Assembly (NCBI GenBank): GCA_020137815.1
Contig: CM035350.1
Span: 1,546,335-1,610,334 of the forward strand
Origin: Hormiphora californensis
Lineage: Eukaryota > Ctenophora > Tentaculata > Cydippida > Pleurobrachiidae
Length of the DNA: 64,000 nt
Direction of reading: 5' to 3'
Shown here: piece by piece, positions 1-15,270 of the stretch
Position numbering within the stretch: the stretch's first letter is position 1
How the letters are laid out: every line of letters starts with the position of its first letter
The notes under the pieces: generated by a model
What the model saw: the letters and a program-made list of their open reading frames with translations, nothing else
Databases searched by the model: none
What the model was told of the DNA's origin: nothing
Made by a program: the position numbers and the translations under genes

Positions 1-46
1 CTCTATTATCAGATTCCGGGCCTGCGGGGGAGGAGGTTGGTGGTTC

Positions 47-124
47 AAACAAACAAACAAACAGACAAACAAACAAACAAACAAAGAAACCAAGAAAGAA
101 AGAAAGAAACAAACAAACAAACAA
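47..124. repeat. (CAAA)n / (GAAA)n simple repeat
   Basis: A run of CAAA units interrupted by GAAA units, lying just past the 5' splice site of the RPIA first exon, so it is intronic on the minus strand. It explains the Lys/Thr/Asn/Gln-rich open frame seen here. Confidence 0.9.
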
Positions 125-143
125 ACCAAGAAACCAACTATAC

Positions 144-353
144 CTGGAAGCTAGTGGGTACACATGTAACTTTAAACCCCGCCGTTTTAACGAGGGTCTC
201 CAGATGTTTAACTGCGTACACCACGGTACTCCCACTTCCTACGCCCAGCCTGCATCCATCCGTTACATTCTCCTGAATGGCCCGTTTAGCCGCTGCATCC
301 TTAGCGCTCTCAACTGACATCTTACTGGTACTTGCTAGGGCACGCCTCAGCAT
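144..353 (-). CDS. RPIA: Ribose-5-phosphate isomerase A, first exon only
   Basis: RPIA interconverts ribose-5-phosphate and ribulose-5-phosphate in the non-oxidative pentose phosphate pathway. The exon encodes the family's N-terminal Rossmann-like start: an AAAKRAIQENV helix, the phosphate-binding GVGSGSTV loop and the CVPTSFQ strand. It ends at a GTATAG donor after CVPTSFQ, exactly where the family continues with AR-Q. The rest of the gene lies beyond the left edge. Two in-frame ATGs are possible: 353 (a basic MLRRALAST start that could be a mitochondrial or plain N-terminal extension) and 320 (MSVESAK, closest to the cytosolic core). I could not decide between them. It is the last of four consecutive minus-strand genes. 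Confidence 0.88.
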
Positions 354-784
354 GAAATGGAATACACCTGGATAATTGGTATACAGGAACAGCTCTAATG
401 AATCATGCACATTCGTTAATTAATACACACAGACACACGGACAGATTCAAATAACGAGGGTTGCTAGTTTTGTTAAAGAAGTAAATTCAGCGTATAAATG
501 TAATTTACACAATGTTTTATAAAAAAGACCTAAACAGTTTCCAAACACTCAAATTATATAATATTTCATCAACGATCTATAACAACACCCGTTCAATACC
601 CAACACAACAGCACACAAAAGCCCTCTTACGTGAGAAACACAATATGTACTAACGACTAGCATGTCACGACCATCATCACCCAACCCCCTTGTTCGCAGC
701 ACTTTAATATTCACACATTTTCATTGTATTCAGTAAACACATCGAATATACGGCATACTGGCAGTTATTTTATGTTACACGTTC
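354..784. other. Intergenic, RPIA 5' flank / BIN3 3' flank
   Basis: AT-rich sequence between the RPIA start and the BIN3 stop codon. I see no gene, repeat array or structured RNA in it. Confidence 0.6.
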
Positions 785-5235
<4,451 letters not shown>

Positions 5236-5312
5236 GGTAACTATAACTGGGGTAACAATTTTAAAACTCACACGGCGCTTACCAGCACAATAAACAAACA
5301 AACATATCACAC

Positions 5313-6495
5313 TCAGTAGAATGTCCAGAATGCCACTTTATTGTCTCTGCCAGCGGTGGTGATTCTATTACCACCCCATAACACAATATCTGTCACAGTC
5401 TCAGGGCTGTGAGCCTCAACAACACCCAGGAACTTGTCCTTCTTGCAGGAGTACAACCTGACCCCTCCATCCCACCCACCCGCTACATACAGCCTCCCAT
5501 CATCCCTCACCCTCAGCACCCCCACACTCTTGCACTCCAGGGAGGTAGACGATTGGGCAGCTGCCAAGTCACCACCCTCCAACATCTGGCTCCGTGCCAG
5601 GGTCCCATCAGGGGATGAGGTGTAGATAGTGCGGTGGTGGGTGGCAATGGCCGATATTATCTCCTCGTGGATCTTGCATTCCGCAACTTGTCTAATGTTA
5701 TCTCGGTGGTCAAATACCACCAGGTCACCACTCTCATATCCCAGATAGAGGTATTGGTCGTCCACAGAGAGGTTCCAACACATACCTGGAAGGGTGGAGA
5801 AATTAGAATACTGTTACTGGTTAGGGAAGGAATATCTTTCTGGAAAGAATTGAATGGGGAGAGAGGGACGAATGTAAAACCGACCACTAACAAATCCTGG
5901 TGTTTACAAACCTAAAACAAACATACCCTTTTTGCCAGCGAATGATGGTTTGAATGTTCTTATTGTCTCAAGAGTATCAGTTCGTATACAGGCAATCTCT
6001 CCATCAGAGTCCAAGGCAAGGAAGGCATGTTTAGTATCGGGGGTGAGTGTTACACGACAGAATCCAGTACTTGATATGGGACGAGTTCGAACTGCTTTAC
6101 CCTCCCTCCAAAGAGTTAGAGCCCCCTCTCGACCCTGAGTCAGTAGGTAGTCCTCACCGACTCTCACCACTCGCTGGACTAATCCTGGGAGAGGGTGGTT
6201 GTGAAACAACGATGAAGCAAACCCAATGGAGGGATGTGAATAATTAAAGGGGCAATATAGAATTGTACAAGATCTTCTTTCTTGGAGAAAGGGCCAGTGA
6301 TAACTAATACATCATCATAATATGGTGTATCATATCACCTTTGTGTGCATTCCAGGAGTAACGAGGTCTCATAATATCAGTGTCGTACACAGTAACGAGA
6401 CCCTCCTCAGTCCCACAAACCAGGGAGCTGCCAGTCATCTCTAGGGAGGTAACCACACTCTCACATCGGATTACGTAATCTGGGGCTGCTGACAT
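5313..6495 (-). CDS. GNB1L: GNB1L-like WD40 repeat protein
   Basis: Three phase-1 exons (6495-6339, 6184-5927, 5785-5313) give 295 residues, slightly shorter than vertebrate GNB1L (327). GNB1L is a G-beta-like propeller with no G-gamma partner, implicated in maturation of PIKK kinases with the TTT complex. WD-type blades are visible: LVCGTEEGLVTVYD, YLLTQGREGALTLW, LYLGYESGDLVVFD, LYVAGGWDGGVRLY and the closing TTAGRDNKVAFWTFY, which matches the family's LAAGSKDQRISLWSLY ending. Blade order and the IHEE segment agree with GNB1L. A strong pyrimidine-rich AG lies 7 nt before the ATG. BIN3 follows 77 bp downstream on the same strand, so the two may be co-transcribed. Confidence 0.82.
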
Positions 6496-6898
6496 TATAG
6501 TGCTAAAGAGAGGAGAGAGGACGGTTAGCTAAGAGAATTGATTTCACTTTCCAGGGAAGGTATTTCATACAATATTCCCTATAAAGTAACTTCGGGGTGT
6601 GGGTAAATCCAGAATACGATAATCGATATTTAAGAGGAATTATCATTATTGATAGTCAAGTCAAAAGACAAAGATTTGTAAAACCAGCAAAAATGATTTT
6701 TGTACATAAAATGAACTTTAAACATGCATAAAAATCTTAAACAAATTCATCTCGTAGAGAGAGTTTTTAGTGATTGAATGTATCAAAAAGCGCTCAGCAC
6801 CTAAAAAAATCCCTCTTTTTCGACCCATAAAACTCGATAGTGATTCCGTGATTCTATAACATACATACCCAGCAAGCAATATGTCTCTCTCATTCTCT
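6496..6898. other. Short intergenic gap, TBK1-like to GNB1L
   Basis: AT-rich stretch of about 400 bp between two minus-strand genes. No feature beyond the acceptor-like pyrimidine-AG at 6503-6520 in front of GNB1L. Confidence 0.5.
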
Positions 6899-8732
6899 CT
6901 AATACATGGTCTTCAGATACTTGCACAGCACCTGAATTGCCCCAGTATTATCCTTGTTTAAAGCGAGCCGTCGATGAGTACCCACAGTCGTCCTCAGTTC
7001 CTCCTCCCATTTGCCCAGCCGTTTAACCAGGTGCTCCAATACCTCAGGGGTTGTCGTCATGGAATAGTGTTCTGTGTAGATCACCCTCACTTCCTCTCTC
7101 CTCGCCTCCACCTCGTTAAAGATCCCATCCAGCTCCTGGATCTTACTCTCCTCCAAATCTGGGATGTTATCAACCGATCCGGCGCTGATAAGAGCTAGGT
7201 TGTATAGCAGTTGGAGGTCAATATTTGCCGTTTTAACCCGGAAACACAGCTCTCCTACCGATCTACAGAAATCTCCAACAACAAGTCGGGCAGCATGTGT
7301 CTTTATAGACCGCTGACATCGGACAAACTTGTACACATGCCTGGATATATCTCCCTCGATAGGGGGCGTGGTATTGCGAACAAATACCACGGGAACTGGA
7401 AGGTTAATCGCTTTGCGGTAGTTGTCTAAAATAGCAGATTTGGCCAGGTTCTGCTTGTTAGGTTTAGCATGATCAAACTGCCCATAGCCAAGATCCAAAT
7501 CTACACTGTAACAAATTCCCCTGTCCCTCAAATTGTGTATCATCTCCTTAAGTTTATCCAACTTCTGGCCCTCAATGAAATTCAGAAGATATTGCACGAT
7601 CAGGAGCATGGAATTTTTCAGGTCTTTTGATGCTCGTAACGAGACGGGGCTCATTTCATCGAAATTGCTGCTGTAAAATGGTTTACCCTCCTTCCACCTC
7701 CCAGATATGTTAGCTGGTTCTTTGTACAAGTAAAGCTGCCGCAATTGATCATCTGTAGCTGCTAGAAATGGTGTTTTGTGGCAAATAATGAACACAAGAA
7801 GAGCACCCAAACTCCACATATCCATATTGGGATCGAAGTCCTTCTTTTCTAACTTCTCCGACCCCTTTTTGCCGCCCCAAATGCCCCATGAGGAAGCCTT
7901 GTTTTTCTCTTTCTCCTTATGTGCCTCTACTAACATCATTTGGGTGAACATTTCAGGGTTTACATAGTGCTTATCCCCCACAATGCTTTGGAGTGGAACG
8001 GCAGTGCCACTTCCCGTTTGGTACTGTTTGACAGTACTGAAATCGCCCATCTTGAAGGTCATTGTCCCGTCGTTGTTCTGTTGGACTAGGATGTTGTCCG
8101 GCTTCAGATCTCGGTGAACAAAGTTGTTTTCTCGGAGGTGGAAATATCCGGCATGAATATCTGAGGGGAAGGCATGACATTTTGGCAGAGAAAGAGAGAG
8201 AGAAAAAAAAGAGAGTGAGATATATATAGAGAGAGAAATGATAATTACCGAGAATGGCTTGATAGCATTTGTATACGCCCATTCCGGATTTGTTGTCCAA
8301 ATCGTTTGTCAGCAGCTTCGTCAACGTGTCGCCTTTGCAATATTCCATGTAGATACAGTTTTTATCGTCTGCAATAATAATGCAAATTTAATCAACATGT
8401 GTCTTCTAAGCTAGCTTTGTTTCATTTTGAACTAAAACTGAGTACCTTACCTTACTAAACTATTTTACGAATACCACTACATTGCCCTGTTAGATATTAA
8501 TAACTTGATAATTTGATTTGATTTTAGATATTAATAACTCACAGTGTAATATCTCTACGATATTTTCATGTTTAGGCAGCTTCAAACTAACATCTCGCTC
8601 GTAGCTAAAGTTCTGTTGCTGCTCTTTCTTATATTCCTTGATGGCAACAGGATTTCCGTCATTATCGTATCCTTTATAAACCTTGGCAAAAGTCCCTTCG
8701 CCCAATTTTATCTTCGTTTTGCTGTAAGACAT
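6899..8732 (-). CDS. TBK1/IKK-epsilon-like protein kinase, short form
   Basis: Three phase-1 exons (8732-8543, 8368-8249, 8160-6899) give 523 residues. Kinase landmarks: glycine loop LGEGTFAKVYKG (10-21), lysine K32 in VAIKEY, likely helix-C E45, catalytic loop HRDLKPDNIL (D121, N126), metal-binding D143 in GDFSTV, and an activation segment QSIVGDKHYVNPE whose serine aligns with TBK1 S172. Sequence style (FHLRENNFVHRDLKPDN, Y-NPEMF in place of APE) is that of the IKK-related kinases of innate immunity and autophagy. Oddities: the DFG glycine is serine (DFS), a 25-residue Lys/Trp/Gly-rich insert follows the activation segment, and the C-terminal part is about 200 residues shorter than TBK1 (729) with no recognisable ubiquitin-like domain. 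A divergent IKK relative is the likeliest reading. Confidence 0.75.
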
Positions 8733-8810
8733 TCTAATTTACAGTGCAATCAGGAGTTAAAATCACATTTTTCAAACTGAATTTTGGACAGAGGAGATGC
8801 ATGAACCCTA

Positions 8811-9535
8811 CACTAAAATGGCTCTAACCGCCTGCGCCAAACCACTCAACCGGTTTGGCTAATGCAAAGTTTATCTGGTAGAAAATGTCAAGGCCTAGCC
8901 CCAATCCAAGCCCCAACCCTAACCCTACCTTAGCCCTAACCCTACTTTAGCTCTAACCCTAAAAACCGTGAGTGCTGACACTCCAACAACCCAGTTTTGG
9001 CCAGCGTTAAAATCTGGGTGTTTCGTGAGTGCTGACAAACGGTTTTTCAGGGTTACGATCTGGGTGTTTCGTGGCCTGTTTACAGGTGCGCGCTGCCAAA
9101 AAAGTTGATTCACTAAAATGGCTCTAACCGCCAAACCACTCAACCCTTGTGGCTAATTCAAAGTTTATCTGGTAGGAACTGTCAAGGCCTAACCCCTAGC
9201 CCTACTTTAGCCATAACCCTAAAAAACCGTTTGTCAGCACTCACGAAACATCAAACACCCAGATTTTAACGCTGGCCAAGAAAAATGGGCGCCGTTACGA
9301 TCTGGGTGTTTGGTGGCCTGTTTACAGGTGCGCGCTGCCAAAAAAGTTGATTCACTAAAACGGCTCTAACCGCCGAACCACTCAACCGTTTTGGCTAATT
9401 CAAAGTTTATCTGGTAGGGAATGTCAAGGCCTAACCCCAACCCAAACCCCAACCCTAACCCTAACCCTACTTTAGCCCTAACCCTCAAAAACCGTTTGTC
9501 AGCACTCACGAAACACCCAGATTTTAACGCTGGCC
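8811..9535. repeat. Tandem units with degenerate CCCTAA telomere-like repeats
   Basis: Three related units begin with CACTAAAATGGCTCTAACC at 8811 and 9111 and a variant at 9353; they run about 300, 242 and 183 bp. Each contains imperfect CCCTAA runs (best at 9438-9488) plus a CCAGATTTTAACGCTGGCC block. The third unit is cut by a mobile element inserted at 9536. An inverted copy of the same unit lies at 11290-11444. TTAGGG is the usual animal telomere repeat, so these are interstitial telomere-like sequences embedded in a longer unit, not a chromosome end. Confidence 0.8.
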
Positions 9536-10101
9536 TTGGCATACGTTGCAGGCCCCTTATAATATAATATAAGGGGCCTGGAGGGAATACCGCGCTAGGG
9601 GGGAATACATAATCAATCATATCTCCGGTTCCAGATAAGGTACAGAAATCGTTTTGGTAGCGTTGGAAAGAGGAAGATAACAGCTTTCAAATGCAACCGG
9701 TTTCAGGTCTCTATCTTATCAGGAACAGGAGATATGAACCAAACTCCGCAAAATCGAGTGCGGTAAAATCAAAATTTGAATGAAATTTTTAAAAAGGTGT
9801 CCCTGCAAGAATCTGTGACGTCACTTTTTGAAAACAACCCATCTTTCAACGGCTATTGCTCAGCCTCCTTAAGTCCAATTAACTTCTCTCAAAAACAGCA
9901 AGGTAGATAATCGTCAGATCTAACAACTGGTGAAAGAATCAAGTCAAACGGACTTCAGGAGCCAAAGTTATAAGCACCGCCGTTTTTTCGACCGCAAAGT
10001 TATCTTCGACCCAGCCGGGATCAGGCCAAACGCGCGCGCGGCATTCCCTCCAGTCCCCTCGTTGCGGGGGTGCGCGCATGAGGGGGCTGCAGCGCATTCC
10101 A
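9536..10101. mobile_element. Hairpin-ended non-autonomous element, copy A
   Basis: 566 bp with terminal inverted repeats: the left end reads TTGGCATACGTTGCAGG and the right end, reversed, TGGAATGCGCTGCAG. Each end continues into its own small palindrome (GGCCCCTTATA...TATAAGGGGCC on the left; TCCCCTC...GAGGGG on the right) and then GGAGGGAAT, again inverted at the other end. The 10-bp direct repeat AACGCTGGCC flanks it at 9526-9535 and 10102-10111, and the same target sequence is seen uninterrupted near 9269. A 9-10 bp duplication suits Mutator-like transposition. No coding capacity. Confidence 0.82.
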
Positions 10102-10257
10102 AACGCTGGCCAAGAAAAATTGAAGAAGACAGAGCTCAGCTCTGAGATAAACTCGTTATGTCTGCAATGCATCGTTTTATTTGTAACGCGCGAATAATTA
10201 CATAAAAACGATGCATTTCTGTGCGCTGAAAATTCAAACTGATTTTTTTGACTTTTG

Positions 10258-10413
10258 TAAAGTCCATTTTTATTCAACTGTTCACCCCTCAACTCGTGCG
10301 CGTGCGATATTTTAATTTACGCTGCGCGCGCTACACGTTAACATGTGATAAACGCGCAAAACAATTCCGCGCACGACTTTGGGGGGTGAACAGTTGAAAA
10401 AAAATGGACATTA
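10258..10413. mobile_element. Palindromic TA-flanked MITE, TAAAGTCC subtype
   Basis: About 156 bp with long inverted ends (AAAGTCCATTTTTATTCAAC into TGTTCACCCC, mirrored at the right) and TA at both borders, as in Tc1/mariner-derived MITEs. The core around CACGTTAACATGTGATAAAC is almost identical to a copy at 60591-60746. Confidence 0.8.
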
Positions 10414-10446
10414 AAAAATTGCCAACGCGGAAGGCCTTGAAAAGCG

Positions 10447-11165
10447 TTGGCATAAAGTCGGATTTTTTGAAGTTGTCACCCCCCTTCTCGTGCGCGGAAT
10501 GTTTTTGCGCGTCACATCACATGTTAACGTGTGGTGTGCGCGTCAAAATTGATAAATTTCACATGCGCGGTCATTTGGGGGTGACAACTTCAAAAAATCC
10601 GACTTTACGTTGCAGGCCCCTTATAATATAATATAAGGGGCCTGGAGGGAATACCGCGCTAGGGGGGAATACATAATCAATCATATCTCCGGTTCCAGAT
10701 AAGGTACAGAAATCGTTTTGGTAGCGTTGGAAAGAGGAAGATAACAGCTTTCAAATGCAACCGGTTTCAGGTCTCTATCTTATCAGGAACAGGAGATATG
10801 AACCAAACTCCGCAAAATCGAGTGCGGTAAAATCAAAATTTGAATGAAATGTTAAAAAAGGTGTCCCTGCAAGAATCTGTGACGTCACTTTTTGAAAACA
10901 ACCCATCTTTCAACGGCTATTGCTCAGCCTCATTAAGTCCAATTAACTTCTCTCAAAAACAGCAAGGTAGATAATCGTCAGATCTAACAACTGGTGAAAG
11001 AATCAAGTCAAACGGACTTCAGGAGCCAAAGTTATAAGCACCGCCGTTTTTTCGACCGCAAAGTTATCTTCGACCCAGCCGGTATCAGGCCAAACGCGCG
11101 CGCGGCATTCCCTCCAGTCCCCTCGTTGCGGGGGTGCGCGCGTGAGGGGGCTGCAGCGCATTCCA
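10447..11165. mobile_element. Hairpin-ended element, copy B, interrupted by a MITE
   Basis: Same element as 9536-10101 in the same orientation and highly similar over its whole length. Its first six bases, TTGGCA, are at 10447-10452 and it resumes with CGTTGCAGG at 10608; the gap is filled by a TA-flanked MITE. A likely 9-bp target repeat, TGAAAAGCG, sits directly left (10438-10446) and again about 10 bp beyond the right end. Confidence 0.8.
10453..10607. mobile_element. Palindromic TA-flanked MITE, TAAAGTCGG subtype, nested in copy B
   Basis: About 155 bp with essentially perfect 31-bp inverted ends starting TAAAGTCGGATTTTTTGAAG and continuing TTGTCACCCCC. It sits at the TA within the terminal repeat of copy B, so it arrived after that element. 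Its core shares GCGCG and GTTAACRTGTG motifs with the TAAAGTCC subtype. Confidence 0.85.
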
Positions 11166-11444
11166 ATTAATGAATGAAAAGCGCTGCCTTTTCCCGTGCT
11201 GTCGGGGGTCAGCGGCATTTGCCAAGCCAACGCCCTACGTTGAAAAGCGCTGCTCTATCCCGCGCTGCCAGCAACTTTTGCCAACGCCCTACGTTAAAAT
11301 CTGGGTGTTTGGAAATTGGAGTGTCACTTGTCAGCAGTCAGCACTCACGGTTTTTTAGGGTTATGGCTAAAATAGGGTTAGGGTTAGGGTTAGGGCCGGG
11401 GTTTGGGTTGGGGCTTGAAATTTCCTATCAGATAAACTTTGGAT
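11166..11444. repeat. GCGCTGCC repeat units and inverted TTAGGG-containing unit
   Basis: Two units built on TTGAAAAGCGCTGC...TTTTGCCAACGCCCTACG (11176 and 11246), a relative of which is at 48458-48510, then an inverted copy of the 8811 telomere-like unit with perfect TTAGGG tandem repeats around 11373-11393. Confidence 0.7.
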
Positions 11445-11567
11445 TAAAGTGCGTTTCAAACGACTTGACCTGAGATTCCTGGAAATTCAGGATTTCCCCT
11501 TTGTAAATACACGCGCAATGCGCCAAATTCCAAGAATTACGGGTCAAGTCGCTTGAAACGGACTTTA
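11445..11567. mobile_element. Palindromic TA-flanked MITE, TAAAGTGCG subtype
   Basis: 123 bp; the left end TAAAGTGCGTTTCAAACGAC and the reversed right end TAAAGTCCGTTTCAAGCGAC match over about 40 bp with few differences. TA flanks both ends. Same TAAAGT/ACTTTA termini as the other MITEs here. Confidence 0.75.
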
Positions 11568-11672
11568 GCCAAAGCCCAAAACGTTTTAATTCGGAAGGAA
11601 TCTGATGACTGAATTTTGAACATTTGCATTTTAGGGCTTGATGGAAGTGTAGTAGCTAGTGTATGGTGGGAC

Positions 11673-14600
11673 ATGGAGTTCCAGAACCTGCAGAGTCTGC
11701 TCAACAGAGCAACTGCCCCGAATAGTGAGGAGGAGGCGAAACACTACTGCACTCGGTTCACCACCCTAGTGAATCAGGAGCCCGATGGAGCATCCCGGGC
11801 AATCACTCTGCTAATAGCTAAGGTTCAGAGTCAGAATGAGCCTGTTGCATTGCGTGCCATTCATGTCATGGACCAGTGTGGGAAATTGTGTGGGAAACCC
11901 TTCCAGGCGCAGATTGGGAAGTTTCGATTTCTCAACGAACTGATTAAACTTGTCAGTGTCAAGGTAAGGTGCAGTGTGCGCTATCATCAAATAACTGACT
12001 ACTGTAGGTGCTTTGTCTATCATCAAATATCTGAATACTGTGTGTCTATTGTTCTCTAACGCTAATTAACAACCCTCAGTACGCGGGCAACCAAACTCCA
12101 GTGGCTGTAAGGAGTGCCATTGTGCAACAATTGAAGCTCTGGTCCCGAGTCTATAAAGATCAACCCAAGATCCAGGAAGCATTTAATATGTTGGAGAAGA
12201 CAGGAAATACCAACATTCAGGTAGCAACTTGATGTGTGTCTGTGTGCTACACGCAATAGTTATTTTAGTAAGAGTGTAATCTTGTGAGATAGCAGGTTGG
12301 TGGTAAATTTCTCTCTGCTAATTTTACCATCCTTTCTCAGACGGCACCTAAAAAGGATTTCACTTATGCTGTTGGTGAAGATGCGGATAAGGCCGCTCTG
12401 CTCTCTCAGCTATTGAAAAGCAAGAGTAAGGCAGATCTGGAGACAGCCAACAAAATGATTAAGGTACTACTCATTGATAATTTATTACATAAAGGGATTG
12501 GATAACATCTGAATACTATCCGGACGTTTGAATACACTTGGAGGAATTCTAAAGTGTTCTTGTCCCTCAGGACATGGTAGCGGCAGAAGGAAGAAAGGTA
12601 GAACTTGATGCCGAGCTGCTAAAAGATGTGGCCCTAATCCACAACAACGGTCGTCTCCTATCTGAGATGTTAGCTAATGAGGATGCGAAAACGGAAGAAG
12701 AGCAACTTCTCCTAGATGAGCTACACAAGACGTGTGTGGGATTGAGGCCTAAATTGTACCGCCTAGCTGGACAATTATCAGATAGTGCTCAGTTGTCCTC
12801 TGTTGTGGAGGCTGGGGAGACGCTGAACAAGGCGATAGAGCAATATGAGATGATGATGGGAGCTAGGAGAGCTGGGTCTGGTGCCCCACCCCAACTTGGG
12901 GGTTATCAGGCACCCACCGCACCCTCCACAGCTGCTGCTGCACCCGGTTAGTGTTATCTGAAATGATCAACATTTAGTCGCATATAATATGCAGATAAAT
13001 ATTAAATATACTGAACTTACACTTTTTATGGCAATTTTAGAGCCAGACAAAAATATAAAATATGAATGGGATTTCCTTTTACACACTTTACCATGACGTC
13101 ATTCTTCTCTCTCTCCCAGTAACCTAATTTCTGGCATGTAGCATGATAGCCCCCACTGTTTCCCTCAGCAGCGGATCTTGAGAGCACTACCCTGATAAAT
13201 CTAGACGAGGGAGAGCCCTCTTCACAGACAATGAGCGCGGCAGACTTTGACGACTTCCTAACTAGTGTCACCAGCACAACCCCAGCAGCAGCAGCAGCAG
13301 TGGTAGCTCCGGTAGAGCCAGTAGCGGCACCTGCACCAGCAACTAACGGTACACAATCACACAGCATGGTTTAAGTATTGTAACCCCCTCCCATTCTCTA
13401 TCACAGCATGGTCACATAGTCAGTAACGTCCCTAGTTACTAGTATTATAACCCCCTTCCTTTTTGCAGGTGAGGTTAGTTCAATGGGGGGATTGTTTGGT
13501 GGGATGACCCTGCAACCCCAACACCCCGTATCCCTCATGCAACCACCCCAACAAGCCACTCCACCACCTACCAACAACAACAGTGACTTCTCTGATGCAT
13601 TGGGCCTCTTTTCCGAACCCCTGACTACCTCTAATCCTGCACCTACACCTGTAAGTTGTTTTTAGTTAGTAGTTTACTAGATTGTGCCAAATTAAATGTG
13701 TGGAGCATCACTGTGTATTACACTGTTGCCAGGTTTCTGGAAATCTACTCGACGATCTATTTGGACTTGGTGGAACTGGAGGAGGAGGAGGTGGGTTACT
13801 GGAGCCGACACTACAGCCCACTGTTCAACCAGCTATACCGGTACGTTATAGTGTATGTAGCAGGTTCCTGATACAGAGTGGCAGTGTAATTTGTAAAACG
13901 ATCGAAATGAAGATCACGTTACTCTTCCTTACTCGACCTCTCGGACTACACTCCTCCCTCTCCAGGTTGCTACTGCACAGGTGGAAGAAACCCCGGCTGA
14001 CACGTTTGATTTTCTGATGCCTAACCTGGGTGGGGCGGTGTTCACCAAACCGAAAGCAGCACCCACCCTTGCAGAATTGTAAGTACCAAATATGGGACTA
14101 TTTAGCAACCATCAGCCACCCACATACTGACTACTGCATATCACATATTGTACAGCACTGACCACTTCTCCCTAGGCAGAGTAAACCGGCAGAACCTGTT
14201 GCACCTGTACAACCCACTACAGTACCTTCTGGGCAACCCACTACAGTACCTGCAGTACAACCTAGTACCACAATGGAGCCCCTGATACCAGGTTTTAGTG
14301 AACCCGCTGCTGCTGCACCTGAGATAACTCACGACCTATTCGCGGCACCCACACCCCCTGAGATAACTCACGACCTATTCGCGGCTCCCACACCCCCAGC
14401 CCGCGATGAACTAGAAGATGTTGAGGTGCCTCTGACCCTGATCAGGCCATGTCCGGTACCTCCCCTCCTGGTACTAGATAGCCCCATAACCCGGGTACAG
14501 TTGTATAGCACGGAGAATAAACCTGTACCTGGGGTGGTAGTGTGGCTGGCTACAATTACTAACTCAGCACCAACCTCTGTTACAGTAAGTATGGATCTGG

Positions 14601-14879
14601 AATAAACAGTTCGGAGCTGCGATTGTAGCTAAATGTTGTACACCACACACACTCCAGTAACTCTGAGTAACCCATTCCCCCCGCCACCAGGAAGTGACGA
14701 TAGAAGTGAGGGGTGTGGACGGGAGGGTGAAACTGGCAGCCCCCTCATCTCGACAACTCTCCCCATTCTCTCCAATCTGTCCGGCATCACCCATACAGCA
14801 GGTGGTGTTAACTACAGATTCAACTACTGGCCTCTCTTTCAATATTAACCTATATATTCAATGGGGTCCAGGAGAGTAA
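11673..14879 (+). CDS. GGA: GGA-type clathrin adaptor (VHS-GAT-hinge-GAE)
   Basis: Ten exons (11673-11963, 12080-12220, 12341-12463, 12571-12946, 13169-13348, 13469-13650, 13733-13840, 13966-14078, 14176-14584, 14691-14879) give 703 residues with all phases matching. GGAs sort cargo such as mannose-6-phosphate receptors from the trans-Golgi to endosomes under ARF control. VHS domain: residues 1 to about 145 (GKFRFLNELIKLVS is diagnostic). GAT domain: about 190-300 (LLSQLLKSKSKADLETANKM, then RPKLYRLAGQLSD), the ARF and ubiquitin binding part. Hinge: Pro/Ala-rich with a clathrin-box-like NLLDDLF (about 435-441) and a tandem EITHDLFAAPTPP repeat (about 550-580). GAE ear: from about 585 (QLSPFSPICPASPIQQVVL). 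Part of the hinge is repeated at DNA level (39 bp). RAB5IF follows on the same strand. Confidence 0.92.
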
Positions 14880-15270
14880 AACTGGGCAGGTCACCCTTAG
14901 TTAGAGAGAGAGAGAGAGACAAGGAGATATTTTTTATTGTGTGCGTGTGTGGAAACTCTTGTAAAAAGTTAAAAATGAATTGTGTGTCACGACTTTAGAC
15001 TCACGAATCCTCTCTTTATCTATTGTCCTATATGTGTGTGTGTGCTAATGTTTTTTTGCATAAGTGGTGAAAATTATTACGCCATTGTGTATGCAAGTGT
15101 GTGTGTGTGAGTATGTCAGTCTGTATGTATGTAAGTGTGTCTGTATGTATGTAAGTGTGTTTGCATCCTTCTAACATTAACGCAGATTAACATTTACTAT
15201 CATTTCCAATGCCTGTCTATCTATTACCCCCTTCCTTTAAACCACTATCTCCTTCTCTAGTTTAGCTAGC
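14880..15270. other. Intergenic, GGA to RAB5IF
   Basis: Low-complexity GA, TGTG and GTAT stretches. A strong pyrimidine tract with AG at 15259-15260 precedes the next start codon. Confidence 0.5.
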
